Under the pieces are notes generated by a model, which was given only the letters and a program-made list of their open reading frames with translations, was not told where the DNA came from and searched no databases. 64,000 nt of DNA from Pelagicoccus sp. SDUM812003. Lineage in GTDB: Bacteria; Verrucomicrobiota; Verrucomicrobiia; Opitutales; Opitutaceae. The DNA lies in NCBI RefSeq assembly GCF_031127815.1, contig NZ_JARXHY010000003.1, positions 124,001 to 188,000 on the forward strand, read 5' to 3'. The stretch's first letter is position 1. The number at the start of each line of letters is the position of its first letter. Positions 1 through 8,629 of the stretch are shown one piece after another. The position numbers and the translations under genes were made by a program.

Positions 1-61
1 AGCCCTCTGGATTGATGGGTCCGGTTGTCTTGCGAGCGTATTCAGTCGAGTGACGGCCGCG

Positions 62-1258
62 CTAGCTCTTGGTGGTGAAGTGCAGTGTGGGGGCGACGTT
101 TTCGCGAGCGTCTTCGGAATCGTAAATCGAGGCATCGATGGCGCCGAGCGGTTTGATCAGCAGCCCGCGCGTGGTGCCGTCGAGAAGGCGCTGCATGACC
201 GGTCGTGGCAACGTGATGTATGTTTTTCCGCCGTTTTCGGCTGTCAGCTCCACATCGAAGGTCATTTGGCTATTTACGATGGAGGTAAGCGGGGAGCCAT
301 TCTGTAGGGAATTCAGCGATACGTGTCGCTGATCCCAATCCGGCTTTCCGCCCAGCAATTCGAAAACGCGAATTTTCTCGAATTCGATGCCGAGGTCTTC
401 GCCGAACGCCTCCACGTACTGCCCGCCTGTCGCGACGGAGTGGGTGGTGATTTCCAGAATGCCGGGCCCAACGGCGGTGGAACCAGTTTCTCTTAGTTTG
501 GAGAGATCCCAGCGCAGGATGGCATGCTGTCGATCGCTGATGGTGAGAACCTTTTCGTCGCCGATGCCCCATTCATGGAAGCAGACTTCCGGAAAGGTCA
601 GGTTGACGAGGGCGTCGTGCGAGACGGCTTGGCGCTGCTCGAAGCTATCGAGATCCGGAACGGGGGGGTGGTAGATCAAAGGCTCCCCGAGCTCGGGGTC
701 TGCTGTATCCACATTTACGATATCGGCCTTGTAGTAGTCGACATCGACATGATAGCGGCCGATGCCCCAGTCGGTGACGCCAAGCTGCACGAAGATCTGA
801 TCGCCTGGTACGGCGTCGAAGTTTTTCGTGGTGTAGCTGATGGTTCGCCATTCGCCCGATTCCGAGATGTCGTATTCCGCCAGTTGCTGGTGGAAGTCGA
901 CGGTGCGTTGCGTATTGATCATGATGTTCACCCGTCTCGGCGCTTCGCTCAGGCGGATGCGAGCCTCGATCCTGAGTTCATTGCCAGGCAGGGCCAGCTT
1001 TTCCATATCGATGGATTTGGAAACGTCGCGCTTGATGATGGCCCACCAGACATTGTAGCGATCGTTGCTGGCGTCGACCTCCAGGCGAGCGAAGTCGTCT
1101 TGGGGGAGAAACTGCATCTCAGCCCAACCGTCGCCGGTCAAGGTCTGCCAATCCTCCACGTTTCCGTCATCGAAGAAATCCGCGAATTGAGCTTGCGTCC
1201 AGTGGCAGCTGCTGAAGCAGAGCAGGAGCGCCAGGAGGGATCGGGCTGGGCTTCGCAT
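62..1258 (-). CDS. Exported protein, possible carbohydrate-binding and DNRLRE-like beta domains
   Basis: This encodes an exported protein of about 398 residues. The ATG at 1258 begins a typical signal peptide (MRSPARSLLALLLCFSSC, then WTQAQ). A GTG at 1291 would add 11 residues without improving it. An FSSC sequence in the hydrophobic stretch is a poor lipobox, so signal peptidase I cleavage after AQ is preferred. Residues of roughly 30-185 are rich in aromatic beta-strand patterns (DDGNVEDWQTLTGDGWAEM, WGIGRYHVDVDYY), like jelly-roll carbohydrate-binding modules. The C-terminal half (VNLTFPEVCFHEWGIGD onward, ending TLHFTTKS) resembles the DNRLRE-type domain found in secreted proteins of Bacteroidetes and Verrucomicrobia. 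No catalytic motif was seen. The function is unknown; polysaccharide binding at the cell surface is an inference. It is transcribed divergently from the lipoprotein gene that follows. Confidence 0.7.
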   Translation of the reverse strand: MRSPARSLLALLLCFSSCHWTQAQFADFFDDGNVEDWQTLTGDGWAEMQFLPQDDFARLEVDASNDRYNVWWAIIKRDVSKSIDMEKLALPGNELRIEARIRLSEAPRRVNIMINTQRTVDFHQQLAEYDISESGEWRTISYTTKNFDAVPGDQIFVQLGVTDWGIGRYHVDVDYYKADIVNVDTADPELGEPLIYHPPVPDLDSFEQRQAVSHDALVNLTFPEVCFHEWGIGDEKVLTISDRQHAILRWDLSKLRETGSTAVGPGILEITTHSVATGGQYVEAFGEDLGIEFEKIRVFELLGGKPDWDQRHVSLNSLQNGSPLTSIVNSQMTFDVELTAENGGKTYITLPRPVMQRLLDGTTRGLLIKPLGAIDASIYDSEDARENVAPTLHFTTKS

Positions 1259-1431
1259 AGAGGTGTGGTGGTTCACGCTTGGGGTAGGCACGTACTTTGG
1301 GTGGAGTGGTCGAGGGGGTCAAGATTGGTCGGGGCGAGCGCTGTTCGTACGATAGAGCGAGGGGGGGCGCTCGACATGGGACTCCGCGGAAAAGGCTCGC
1401 GAAAACCGCAGGAATTTGTGGAAAGGGAGGC

Positions 1432-2295
1432 ATGCGTTTGCTTCTATCATCCTCCCTTGTGGCGCTTTGCGTTTTTCTGTCGGCTTGCGGCGGCGAGCGC
1501 GACTCTCTCGATGGATCCCCGCTTTCCGGGATCTCGATGGAGATGGCCGATGGGTGGTATGCTGAGGAAACGGCGGGAGACGATCGTTGGAGCTGGGCTC
1601 AGCGCCAGGCGGAAATCCTCTTTCGCAATGAGACGGAAGAGACGCGGCGGGTGGCGTTCCTGGGCAGTCTCCGATCCATCAACCCTCGGCGGATTTCGGC
1701 ATCGTTGTCCGGGCGCCTGGTGGCGGAGTTCGAGCTCGTAGCGGATCAATGGATACTGGCTGGGTTGGAGGTCACGCTCCCGCCGGGCGAAACGCGCCTG
1801 AGGCTTCAATCCGAGGCGGCGGCCCCGAGAATCGCCGGCGAGTCGCGCGAATTGCATTTCTGCTTGAGAAATGGCCGCCTGGCTACTTTGGAGGACCTGA
1901 TGATGGCCGAGCATGAACCGAGCTTCGCATCTGGCTGGTACGACGAGGAGAGGGATCGAAGCGGCGCCTGGCGATGGGCGCAAGGGGAGGCGGTGGTCGT
2001 TTTGAAAAACCCTTCTGAGAAAGCGGAGCCCATGACGCTACGTTTCATGGCCCGAGCTCTGGCGCCGCGCGAGCTGTCGTTGAAAACTGGAGACGAGCTT
2101 CTGGGCAAGGTCGCGCTGGATGGGTCAAGCTGGTCGGATATGGAGGTGGGGATCGAGCTGCCCCCCGGCGAGAGCCAGGTGACATTCAGCACGGACGAGT
2201 CACCTGTTCGCCCCGATGGCGATTCCCGGGATCTAGACTTTTGTCTCAGCAACTTCTCCCTCCTTCCGTCGGAATTGGCGAAAGGGGAGGAATAG
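1432..2295 (+). CDS. Lipoprotein with an internally duplicated domain
   Basis: This is a 287-residue predicted lipoprotein. The ATG at 1432 is preceded by a good Shine-Dalgarno (AAAGGGAGG, 1422-1430) and starts MRLLLSSSLVALCVFLSACGG, with a clear LSAC lipobox. The longer in-frame start at 1297 has no such support. The mature protein contains two copies of one domain of about 110 residues. Each begins GWY-[AD]EE and RW[SR]WAQ, continues through a beta-rich middle (TLPPGET / ELPPGES), and ends SRELHFCLRN / SRDLDFCLSN. A similar GWY...W.W... beta domain occurs, from memory, near the C-terminus of some bacterial membrane glycosyltransferases. The function is not known. The next gene, a transglutaminase-like protein, starts 16 bases after the stop, so the two are probably co-transcribed. 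Confidence 0.8.
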   Translation: MRLLLSSSLVALCVFLSACGGERDSLDGSPLSGISMEMADGWYAEETAGDDRWSWAQRQAEILFRNETEETRRVAFLGSLRSINPRRISASLSGRLVAEFELVADQWILAGLEVTLPPGETRLRLQSEAAAPRIAGESRELHFCLRNGRLATLEDLMMAEHEPSFASGWYDEERDRSGAWRWAQGEAVVVLKNPSEKAEPMTLRFMARALAPRELSLKTGDELLGKVALDGSSWSDMEVGIELPPGESQVTFSTDESPVRPDGDSRDLDFCLSNFSLLPSELAKGEE

Positions 2296-2311
2296 CCGTT
2301 TTCAGCTCTCA

Positions 2312-2824
2312 GTGGTGGCTGCCTTCCGAACGGTTTCATCTAAAGCTTCGACCGCCTGGCGCTTGCCCTGGCGAGAGAAGCTTTGGTTTCTGATTTTCTA
2401 TCCTCTGAGCGGAGTTGCTCGCTTGGCTATTCTGGCGCTGCCCTTCCGGGTCGTGGCCCGCTTTTTGGGAGTGAGTGTGGGAAATCGGACGCCAGTCCTG
2501 CCCGCCACGGAGAATCAGGAAAGGGCGGCGCTTAGGATCTGCCGGGTCGGAGAGATTGTTTCCCGCAACACGCCCTGGGAGAGCAAGTGTCTGGTGCAGG
2601 CCCTAATGAACGCGTTTCTGCTGCGCTGCTATGGAATCCCGCACGTGGTTTTCATAGGTGTGGGCAAGTCCGAGAACCTTCAGGATCCGCTGAAAGCCCA
2701 CGCTTGGTTGCAGGTGGGCCAGCAGGTCACCGCCGGTAGGCGGGGCCATCGAGAGTTTACGGTTCTCAGCGCCTATGTCTCCGAGACCTTAGTCGCCGAT
2801 AGCGGTCAGCAGGCGACCCGATAG
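2312..2824 (+). CDS. Stand-alone lasso-peptide B2-like (transglutaminase core 3) protein
   Basis: This is a 170-residue protein of the Transglut_core3 family, to which the lasso-peptide leader peptidase B2 belongs. The N-terminal helical part (WRLPWREKLWFLIFYPLSG, then an LPFRVVARFLG-like stretch) matches the family layout. The core contains the catalytic-type Cys93 in ESKCLVQALMNAFLLR and His130 in KAHAWLQVG. The usual third acidic residue is not obvious. It starts with GTG, 16 bases after the duplicated-domain lipoprotein. No lasso precursor, B1 recognition protein or asparagine-synthetase-like cyclase is next to it. A role in cleaving or processing some other peptide is therefore possible but unproven. 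Its last 36 bases overlap, tail to tail, the end of the cyclophilin gene on the other strand. Confidence 0.75.
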   Translation: MVAAFRTVSSKASTAWRLPWREKLWFLIFYPLSGVARLAILALPFRVVARFLGVSVGNRTPVLPATENQERAALRICRVGEIVSRNTPWESKCLVQALMNAFLLRCYGIPHVVFIGVGKSENLQDPLKAHAWLQVGQQVTAGRRGHREFTVLSAYVSETLVADSGQQATR

Positions 2825-4381
2825 CTCGAACTGGAAGAAGGGGTGATCCCCTTCCGGCAGCGGGAAGGCGATGCTTGGAACGCTGTCTTCGAAGGCGGCG
2901 CCCTCGCCCAGAGAGACCGGGGCCCAGCGCTTCAGGTCGCTGCTGGAGTAGAGCGTGAACTCGAGTCCCTTGGCGTAGGGGGCGAAGACGATCTGCGGTT
3001 GACCGGATTCGAGCGATATGTAGGTTTCGATCTTGGAGGTCGCCTTGCTCGGGTCGGTGGACAGGGCGTGCTCCAGCTGGTTGCTCAGTCCATCGCGATC
3101 GGAATCGGCTAGGGCGGGCGATGGGCTCATGCCGCTGATCTGTTCCGCGGTGAAGTAGTTGGAAAGCCAAGCGTCGTAGTCGCCCTCCTGATACACGTAG
3201 TGCGGGGCTCCATCGATGAGGATGACGCCCACGCGTGGCGTGTCCAAGGAGTTCTCCTGCACTGAAACGGTGAGGGTGGCCGGTCCGTCGAAGGACGTTT
3301 CCGAAAGGGTGATCCAGCTCTCTTGGGAGGCTGCAAGCCAGGTGGTGTTCGAATCGACCGCGATGTCGTAGTCGCTGGCGCCTTGAGCGACAGTTTTCTC
3401 GGCGATGTCGGGTGTGACGAACGACTCTACCAGAGTGATGGTGAAAGCGAGCTGGATCTCGTTTTCGTTGGTGTCCTGCACGGTGACGGTGATGTCGGTC
3501 GATCCGGTTTCTCCCAGGCCGAGGCCCAGCACCAGGTTGCTTCCCACCAGGCTGCTGTCGGAGATGCCGGCGATGTCGGGATCGCTCGAAACCACCGATG
3601 AGATGGAGACGAAGCTGAATTCGGAATCGGGGTCGGGAAGAATCGAGGCTCGAGTGATCGACGGGATGCTCACGAATTCCTCGACGCCCAGATCGGAGAT
3701 GGAATTGAGCACCTCTTCGGAAGGGAAGTTTTGAAAGGCGGAGCCCCAGTAGTAGCTCATGTTGTAGACCGGCAGTTCCGCCAGAGCGTCCACCACCTCC
3801 AGGCCGGACCCGATGACTCGGGCGAAGACGGCGTAGCCCCCGCCGTTGCTCTCTCCGAGATCCTCGGTGTTGTCCACGGTGTTGATGAACCAGCCGCTGG
3901 TGGCGCTGTCGGGTTCGTTTGTGCGAGCCATGGCGATGGTGCCGCGCGTGTTGGGCAGGTTGTACTCCAGCTCGATTGGGTCGCGCGTTTCGATGCTGTA
4001 GAAGGTGTCCTCGTCATCGAAATAGAAGCCGCCAGCCTGGATGATGAAGTCTTTGACCGATCGGTGAAAGAATCCTTTGTCGTAGGCGTTTTCGTCCACG
4101 TAGGTGTAGAAGTTCGCCACCGTGTTGGGAGCGGCCTCGGGAAGCAGCTCAACTGGGATGGTGCCTAAGTCCGTGTTGATCAGCACGATATTCTCCTCCA
4201 CGCCCGGCACTTCGAAGAATTGGCTCAGGTCGATGGAAAACGCTTCGGTGCGATTGTCGAGTTCCACGTCGGCCGGATCGCCCGTCTTCTCGAGAGAAAG
4301 CGATTGTCCGTAAGCGATGGGAGAGGCCGCGAGGCCTATGGTTGTCAGGAGGGTGAGGCTAAGGGAGCGAAATGAGGTCAC
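2789..4381 (-). CDS. Exported cyclophilin-type peptidyl-prolyl isomerase with BACON-like and calcium-repeat C-terminus
   Basis: This is a 530-residue exported protein. A signal peptide (MTSFRSLSLTLLTTIGLAASPIAYGQ) is followed by a cyclophilin domain at roughly residues 60-230, recognisable by GFFHRSVKDFIIQAGGF, TRGTIAMAR and DSATSGWFIN. These correspond to the FHRVI..F.IQGG, GT.SMAR and NSATSQFFI signatures of the family. It probably catalyses proline isomerisation during folding of exported proteins. After the catalytic domain come Ig-like strands, a BACON-like segment (NTTWLAASQESWITLSETSF), one thrombospondin-3 type calcium repeat (DSDRDGLSNQLEHALSTDP) and a C-terminal beta domain common in verrucomicrobial exported proteins. 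The multi-domain tail is far longer than a plain cyclophilin of about 170 residues and suggests surface or matrix placement. Confidence 0.85.
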   Translation of the reverse strand: MTSFRSLSLTLLTTIGLAASPIAYGQSLSLEKTGDPADVELDNRTEAFSIDLSQFFEVPGVEENIVLINTDLGTIPVELLPEAAPNTVANFYTYVDENAYDKGFFHRSVKDFIIQAGGFYFDDEDTFYSIETRDPIELEYNLPNTRGTIAMARTNEPDSATSGWFINTVDNTEDLGESNGGGYAVFARVIGSGLEVVDALAELPVYNMSYYWGSAFQNFPSEEVLNSISDLGVEEFVSIPSITRASILPDPDSEFSFVSISSVVSSDPDIAGISDSSLVGSNLVLGLGLGETGSTDITVTVQDTNENEIQLAFTITLVESFVTPDIAEKTVAQGASDYDIAVDSNTTWLAASQESWITLSETSFDGPATLTVSVQENSLDTPRVGVILIDGAPHYVYQEGDYDAWLSNYFTAEQISGMSPSPALADSDRDGLSNQLEHALSTDPSKATSKIETYISLESGQPQIVFAPYAKGLEFTLYSSSDLKRWAPVSLGEGAAFEDSVPSIAFPLPEGDHPFFQFELSGRLLTAIGD

Positions 4382-4542
4382 GGTTGTTGCGTTCGTCTGC
4401 TTGCGACAGGGAGTTATGCCGGAGTACTACGAGAGGTTTTCGGATTTGGGTTCAAATAAAATCGAGCGGCGCCGCCGAGGCGAATTTCCCTGCGTGGGCA
4501 ATCTGCGCTTGCGCTCGCGACGCTTGGAAGCGATCAGGGGCC

Positions 4543-4857
4543 ATGCAATTCTCGAATGTAACCGTAACTGCAAAGGGCAACCTCTATTTCGACGGAAACG
4601 TCGTCTCGCACAGCGTCACCATGGAGGACGGCTCGAAAAAGACCCTTGGCATCGTCGCCAAGCCAGGCAGCTACCACTTCGCGACTCAAGCGGCTGAGCG
4701 AATGGACATCAGCGATGGCGCCTGCAAGGTGACGCTCGATGGCTCTGAGGTCGCGAAGCAAGTGAGCGCGGGCAGCCACTTCGACGTGCCGGCGAATTCG
4801 GGTTTCACCATCGAGGTGGACTCCGTCTGCCAATACGTCTGCTCTTACCTCGCGTAG
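4543..4857 (+). CDS. ppnP: Pyrimidine/purine nucleoside phosphorylase PpnP
   Basis: This is a 104-residue protein of the PpnP (formerly DUF1255/YaiE) family, a small cupin that phosphorolyses many nucleosides to free base and ribose-1-phosphate in the cytoplasm. The family pattern is present throughout: the start MQFSNVTVTAKGNLYFDGNV, KTLGIVAKPGSYHF, the AAERMDISDGACKV segment and the closing SVCQYVCSYLA. The length matches the family (about 94-105 residues). The ATG at 4543 was chosen because the family homology begins there; longer in-frame starts add unrelated residues. It stands alone, divergent from the cyclophilin gene, with no obvious partner. Confidence 0.9.
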   Translation: MQFSNVTVTAKGNLYFDGNVVSHSVTMEDGSKKTLGIVAKPGSYHFATQAAERMDISDGACKVTLDGSEVAKQVSAGSHFDVPANSGFTIEVDSVCQYVCSYLA

Positions 4858-5006
4858 GGAGGATTGCCGTGTGACTGGGCCAGCCGATCGGCTGGGCTCT
4901 GGGCGGGAGAGTGGCGAGCTCTGGGCGAGTGAGCGGAATCGCTTGAGATCGAAGTGGGGCTTTACGCGTCTAAGTTTTTGTGGCGCTATGGGTTGCCGGA
5001 ATCCTC

Positions 5007-6551
5007 ATGAGCAGATCTCAGCAGACTTTGGGTCGAGATGACCCCTGGAGCTTGAGCGAGCAAGTCGCTTTCGAGTGCGCTCTCGCTCGCGATGAGCGGG
5101 AGAGCTGGAGGGCCTTGCGCGAGCGGGACCAGTCTCTGGAACTGCCGGGCGAGTTGTGGTCGCCGAGAGAAAATCGACGCGGCATAGCCCGGGCTTGGCT
5201 GAGGGAGCGCTTGCGGCGCGATCCGGTGGTCAAGCTGGCGGCCGATAGCGTGATGCAGTCCTTGGGCGTGGCCGGGCAACTGCTGGCAGCGCTCGGGGGT
5301 TTGATGGGCGTGGCCGCAGCCACCGCGGCCTTGGCCTACACGGGCCAGGCCCCCATCAACGTGTCCGCCTTCTTCTTCGTCTTCGTGCTGCTGCAGGCTT
5401 TGTTGGCAGTGGCGCTGCTCCTAGCTTTCTTGATGCCAGCGGGTCTGAAGGAATTGCTGGTGGCGGGGCCGATCTTTCGGGTGTCGCGATTCGTCCTGCG
5501 CCTGCTGTTGGAGAAAACGCAGGCTCTGGCGGGCCGTTTCCTGGCAGGGCAAAACCGCCATGACGCGGCGGAGATCGCGGGTCTGGCAAGGAGCCGCCTC
5601 GCCCTGCATGGCAGGCAGCTCAAGTGGCTGAGCTTTCGCAAGATTCAGGGAGCCGCCCTTTGCTTCAACCTCGGGGCTTTGGCGGCGTTGCTGGTTTCGG
5701 TCTTCTTCTCCGACCGCGCTTTCGGCTGGCAGACGACCTTGGAGCTGCGGGCGGAGCAGGCTCAGCGGGTGACGGAGCTGGTGGCTTCTCCGTGGTCCTG
5801 GCGCTTGGGGGAGGGCGTTGGCTACCCCACGGTCGAGCAGATAGAGGGAAGTCGCATCGTTTTGAAGGACGGTATTCAGTCTTTGGAAACAGACGATTTG
5901 ACGATATGGTGGAAGTTTCTGGCTTTGGGCATGCTGTGCTACGGAATCCTGCCTCGAGCGGTGTTCTGGGGGCTTGGCGGACTGCAGTTCAAGAAAGCCG
6001 TGCGCGACTACGATTTTCGCAACGCGGCAGCGGAGCGGCTGTTTGAACGACTTCGTCCGAGGAGGGCGCGTTTCGAGGCGGAGCGCGTGGCTCAGGGAGC
6101 CGATCTCGGCCCGGTGGGCGAAGCTGCGCACGATACCTCGAGCAGTCGAAGCGCGGTGTGTCTTTTCTCGAGAGAACTGGAGGCGATCGTCGATGTCGCG
6201 GCGCTGCGACGGGCTCTGGCGGAGCGTTGGAGCATGAGCTTGGAGTCGGTTCAGATGCGTCCCCTCTCCGATGGCTCGATCGATTTGGATGGCGAAAGCC
6301 TCTCCGAGGAGCGTCAGTATGCGCTTGTATTCGAATCCTGGATGCCTCCGATCAAGGAGATTGAGCGTCGGATAAAGGAAATGAGAGCGGCCGTCGACGC
6401 TCGAAGCTTGATAAAGGTCGTCCTGCTGGGAATTCCTCAAGGGGACAAGGGCGAGGTCTCGCTCGCTCCAGCGGGTCAGTACGCGGATGTATGGGATTCC
6501 TTCATACGTCGATTGGGCGATCCTTATCTCATTCTTGACAATCCTTCCTGA
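5007..6551 (+). CDS. DUF2868 membrane protein, partner of a DUF3482 GTPase
   Basis: This is a membrane protein of about 514 residues resembling the DUF2868 family. The ATG at 5007 (MSRSQQTLGRDDPWSLSEQ) was chosen over a GTG at 4980, which would add nine residues; neither has a strong ribosome site. There are hydrophobic segments at GQLLAALGGLMGVAAATAAL, FFFVFVLLQALLAVALLLAF, a third near ALCFNLGALAALLVSVFF and a fourth at FLALGMLCYGILPRAVFWG. A soluble C-terminal part carries alternating strand and helix patterns (ELEAIVDVAALRRALAERW). The stop codon shares one base with the start of the GTPase gene that follows (TGATG). DUF2868 and DUF3482 genes are found together in many Proteobacteria, so the pair probably forms one membrane-GTPase unit. 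Its role is not established. Confidence 0.75.
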   Translation: MSRSQQTLGRDDPWSLSEQVAFECALARDERESWRALRERDQSLELPGELWSPRENRRGIARAWLRERLRRDPVVKLAADSVMQSLGVAGQLLAALGGLMGVAAATAALAYTGQAPINVSAFFFVFVLLQALLAVALLLAFLMPAGLKELLVAGPIFRVSRFVLRLLLEKTQALAGRFLAGQNRHDAAEIAGLARSRLALHGRQLKWLSFRKIQGAALCFNLGALAALLVSVFFSDRAFGWQTTLELRAEQAQRVTELVASPWSWRLGEGVGYPTVEQIEGSRIVLKDGIQSLETDDLTIWWKFLALGMLCYGILPRAVFWGLGGLQFKKAVRDYDFRNAAAERLFERLRPRRARFEAERVAQGADLGPVGEAAHDTSSSRSAVCLFSRELEAIVDVAALRRALAERWSMSLESVQMRPLSDGSIDLDGESLSEERQYALVFESWMPPIKEIERRIKEMRAAVDARSLIKVVLLGIPQGDKGEVSLAPAGQYADVWDSFIRRLGDPYLILDNPS

Positions 6552-7939
6552 TGAAATCACTGCCCACATTCGCGATCGTCGGCCATCCAAACGAAGGCAA
6601 GTCTTCGATCATAGCGACTTTGTCCCAAGACGATACGATCGCGATCAGTCCAACTCCGGGCGAGACGGTGCGCCTGCAGCGTTTCCAGCTACGGGCCGGG
6701 CACGAGGCGGTGATCGAATTTGTGGATACGCCAGGGTTTCAGAATCCTCAGGCTGCGTTGCGTTGGTTTCGAGAGAATGAGGAGCTGGGGCCTGCTCGCT
6801 TGGAGGCCTTCATCCAGCGCTTCGAGTCGGACGCCGATTTCCACCATGACTGCGAGCTGTTGCGGCCTGTGGTGGATGGGGCAGGTATCATCTATGTGGT
6901 CGACGCCTCGCGTCCCATGACCTCGGTCGATGCCGCGGAGATGGAGATCTTGCGGCTGACCGCCCGCCCGCGCATGGCGATCATCAATCCGAAGACGCAG
7001 GAGACGCGCTTTTTCGACGGCTGGAAGAACGCCTTTCGCCAGCACTTCAATTCGGTTCGCACGTTCAACGCGCAGCAGGCCCGCTACGTCGACCGTATCG
7101 AGCTTCTGGAGGCGCTGAAGAGCATCGATCAGGATTGGGAGCCGGCCCTTAGTCGGGCGGTGGAGCTGCTGAAGCTCGAGCGCCAGCGCTGTATCGAGCG
7201 CACCAGCGAGGCTATCGTGGATCATCTGGAGCAAGCTTTGCAGTGCCAGTGCGTGTCCTTTCTCGAAAAGGAAAGCGGAGTGGAGCTGGAGAAACGGCGC
7301 TTGGAAGATGAATACCGGGCCAAGCTCAAGAAGATCGAGGCTCGCTTCCGCGACCAGGTGAGGGAGGTCTACTCGGTGCGCCGGGTGTCGATTCAGCTGC
7401 CGGAGGATTCGGTCCTGCGGGAGGATCTGTTTTCGGAAAAGGCTTGGCAGGCCCTCGGCTTGACCCGCCAGCAATTGGTGGTGGCAGGGGGGCTGTTGGG
7501 AGCGGGCATCGGCGTGGGAGCGGACCTCGCCGCGGGAGGCGTCACCTTTGGCATCTTCGCGTCCATCGGGGCGGCGCTGGGCGCCGGCTCCGCTTTGCTG
7601 AAAGGCAAGGCCTTGGCCCGTTCGAAGATCATGCAGCTGCCTTTGGGCGGCTTGAAGGTCACGGTGGGGCCGAATCTTTCGGAGCAGTTTCCCTTCGTGC
7701 AGCTCGATCGCGATTTGCTCTACGCCAGGGTGGTGGCGAACTGGGCCCATGCCCGGCGCGAGACCGAACTCGCCTTGGACGTCGCGAGCGAGAAGGCGGG
7801 AGTATCCGGTCAATGGAACCAGAGCCAGCTGCGCGTGGTGACGAACTTCATTCGGGCGGTGCGCAAGGGAGCCGCGGAGTCGATCGAGTCCGAAGGCAAG
7901 GCTTTGAAGGCGCTGCTGGTCGACAGCTTGAGCGACTGA
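6551..7939 (+). CDS. GTPase with DUF3482 domain
   Basis: This is a 462-residue Era/TrmE-like GTPase. The P-loop is GHPNEGKSS (residues 11-19), switch I has a Thr in SPTPGETV, and the G3 motif is DTPG (59-62). The usual NKxD guanine-specificity motif is weak: the matching position reads MAIINPKTQET, so NKxD is replaced by NPKT. The C-terminal part has a charged coiled coil (EKESGVELEKRRLEDEYRAK) followed by a Gly/Ala-rich hydrophobic hairpin (LVVAGGLLGAGIGVGADLAA and on), typical of DUF3482 proteins and likely to touch the membrane. Translation is coupled to the DUF2868 gene by a one-base overlap. The exact function is unknown; membrane stress or remodelling is a guess. Confidence 0.85.
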   Translation: MKSLPTFAIVGHPNEGKSSIIATLSQDDTIAISPTPGETVRLQRFQLRAGHEAVIEFVDTPGFQNPQAALRWFRENEELGPARLEAFIQRFESDADFHHDCELLRPVVDGAGIIYVVDASRPMTSVDAAEMEILRLTARPRMAIINPKTQETRFFDGWKNAFRQHFNSVRTFNAQQARYVDRIELLEALKSIDQDWEPALSRAVELLKLERQRCIERTSEAIVDHLEQALQCQCVSFLEKESGVELEKRRLEDEYRAKLKKIEARFRDQVREVYSVRRVSIQLPEDSVLREDLFSEKAWQALGLTRQQLVVAGGLLGAGIGVGADLAAGGVTFGIFASIGAALGAGSALLKGKALARSKIMQLPLGGLKVTVGPNLSEQFPFVQLDRDLLYARVVANWAHARRETELALDVASEKAGVSGQWNQSQLRVVTNFIRAVRKGAAESIESEGKALKALLVDSLSD

Positions 7940-8002
7940 CCGGCTCCTGCTCGCTTGGCGGAGGCAGGCGCGCGGCCGGGCTCGCGCCGGGTTTCCCTCT
8001 GC

Positions 8003-8488
8003 TTAGGACTGCGGCTGATTGGGACCGGAATCGAGCGCCAGGCTGCGTCTGAGCTGCGGCTCCATTCGCTCGACTACGAAGAGGTATTCCTTGAGACGCC
8101 ATTCGCGCCAGATGCGGGCGTGGCTCATGGCCCAGTCGCAGGCGATCCGTTCGCGGTCGAGGTTTCCTCGTTCCCCTTGTATCCAAATCTCGGATTCGAT
8201 TTCCTTCAGCTGGTCGAAGGTTTCCGCGATGCGGTCGACCACCACTTTCTGGATGACGAGAAGCTTCGCTAGCTCGATCAGGCCGAGTGTCGCGGGCTGG
8301 TTTTCCTGAAGCTGGTAGAACTCGGACTTGTGATTCTGGTAAAAACGATCGAGGGATTCGAAGCGCCTTCGCAGGCGCCCGGCGTCCCAGAGACGTTGCA
8401 GGGAGTCTCGCTCGGATCCGAGACGTGGGTCGTGGGCCTGGATGAGTCGCAGGCTTTCGTGGATTTTTTCGGGTGAAAGTGTTTGCAT
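8003..8488 (-). CDS. Small helical protein of unknown function
   Basis: This is a 161-residue protein without signal peptide or membrane segment. It is almost wholly helical by pattern, rich in Leu, Glu, Arg and Gln (for example DSLQRLWDAGRLRRRFESLD and VVVDRIAETFDQLKEIESEI), and could form a helical bundle or short coiled coil. I do not recognise a family. It is convergent with the GTPase gene, 63 bases apart, and probably forms its own transcription unit. The start at 8488 is the only reasonable ATG for this frame. That it is a real gene is supported by length and coding-like composition only. Confidence 0.6.
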   Translation of the reverse strand: MQTLSPEKIHESLRLIQAHDPRLGSERDSLQRLWDAGRLRRRFESLDRFYQNHKSEFYQLQENQPATLGLIELAKLLVIQKVVVDRIAETFDQLKEIESEIWIQGERGNLDRERIACDWAMSHARIWREWRLKEYLFVVERMEPQLRRSLALDSGPNQPQS

Positions 8489-8629
8489 GGCTTCGGTGTC
8501 GTTGCGCTAGGCCAATTCAGGTCGTGACTTGGTCTAAGTCAGTATAGCTCAGTTGCTTGTTTGGGCTAATGCCCGCAGCTCTTTTAGAATTTTTTCAGGA
8601 ATCGCCTGAGCGTTGCCGGGGTTCGGGAC

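Noticed and set aside
524-1741. Long open frame of 405 codons on the plus strand
   Set aside because: It is antisense to the exported-protein gene and runs into the lipoprotein gene; its composition is that of a shadow frame in GC-rich DNA, with no signal peptide or known motif.
2312-2824. Lasso-peptide biosynthesis cluster
   Set aside because: Only a B2-like protein is present; there is no precursor gene, B1 protein or cyclase within reach.
4430-4500. Possible tRNA because of a GGTTCAAAT-like T-loop
   Set aside because: No pairing T-stem or acceptor stem could be made around it.
5421-6590. Open frame of 389 codons on the minus strand
   Set aside because: Antisense to the DUF2868 gene, no recognisable protein.
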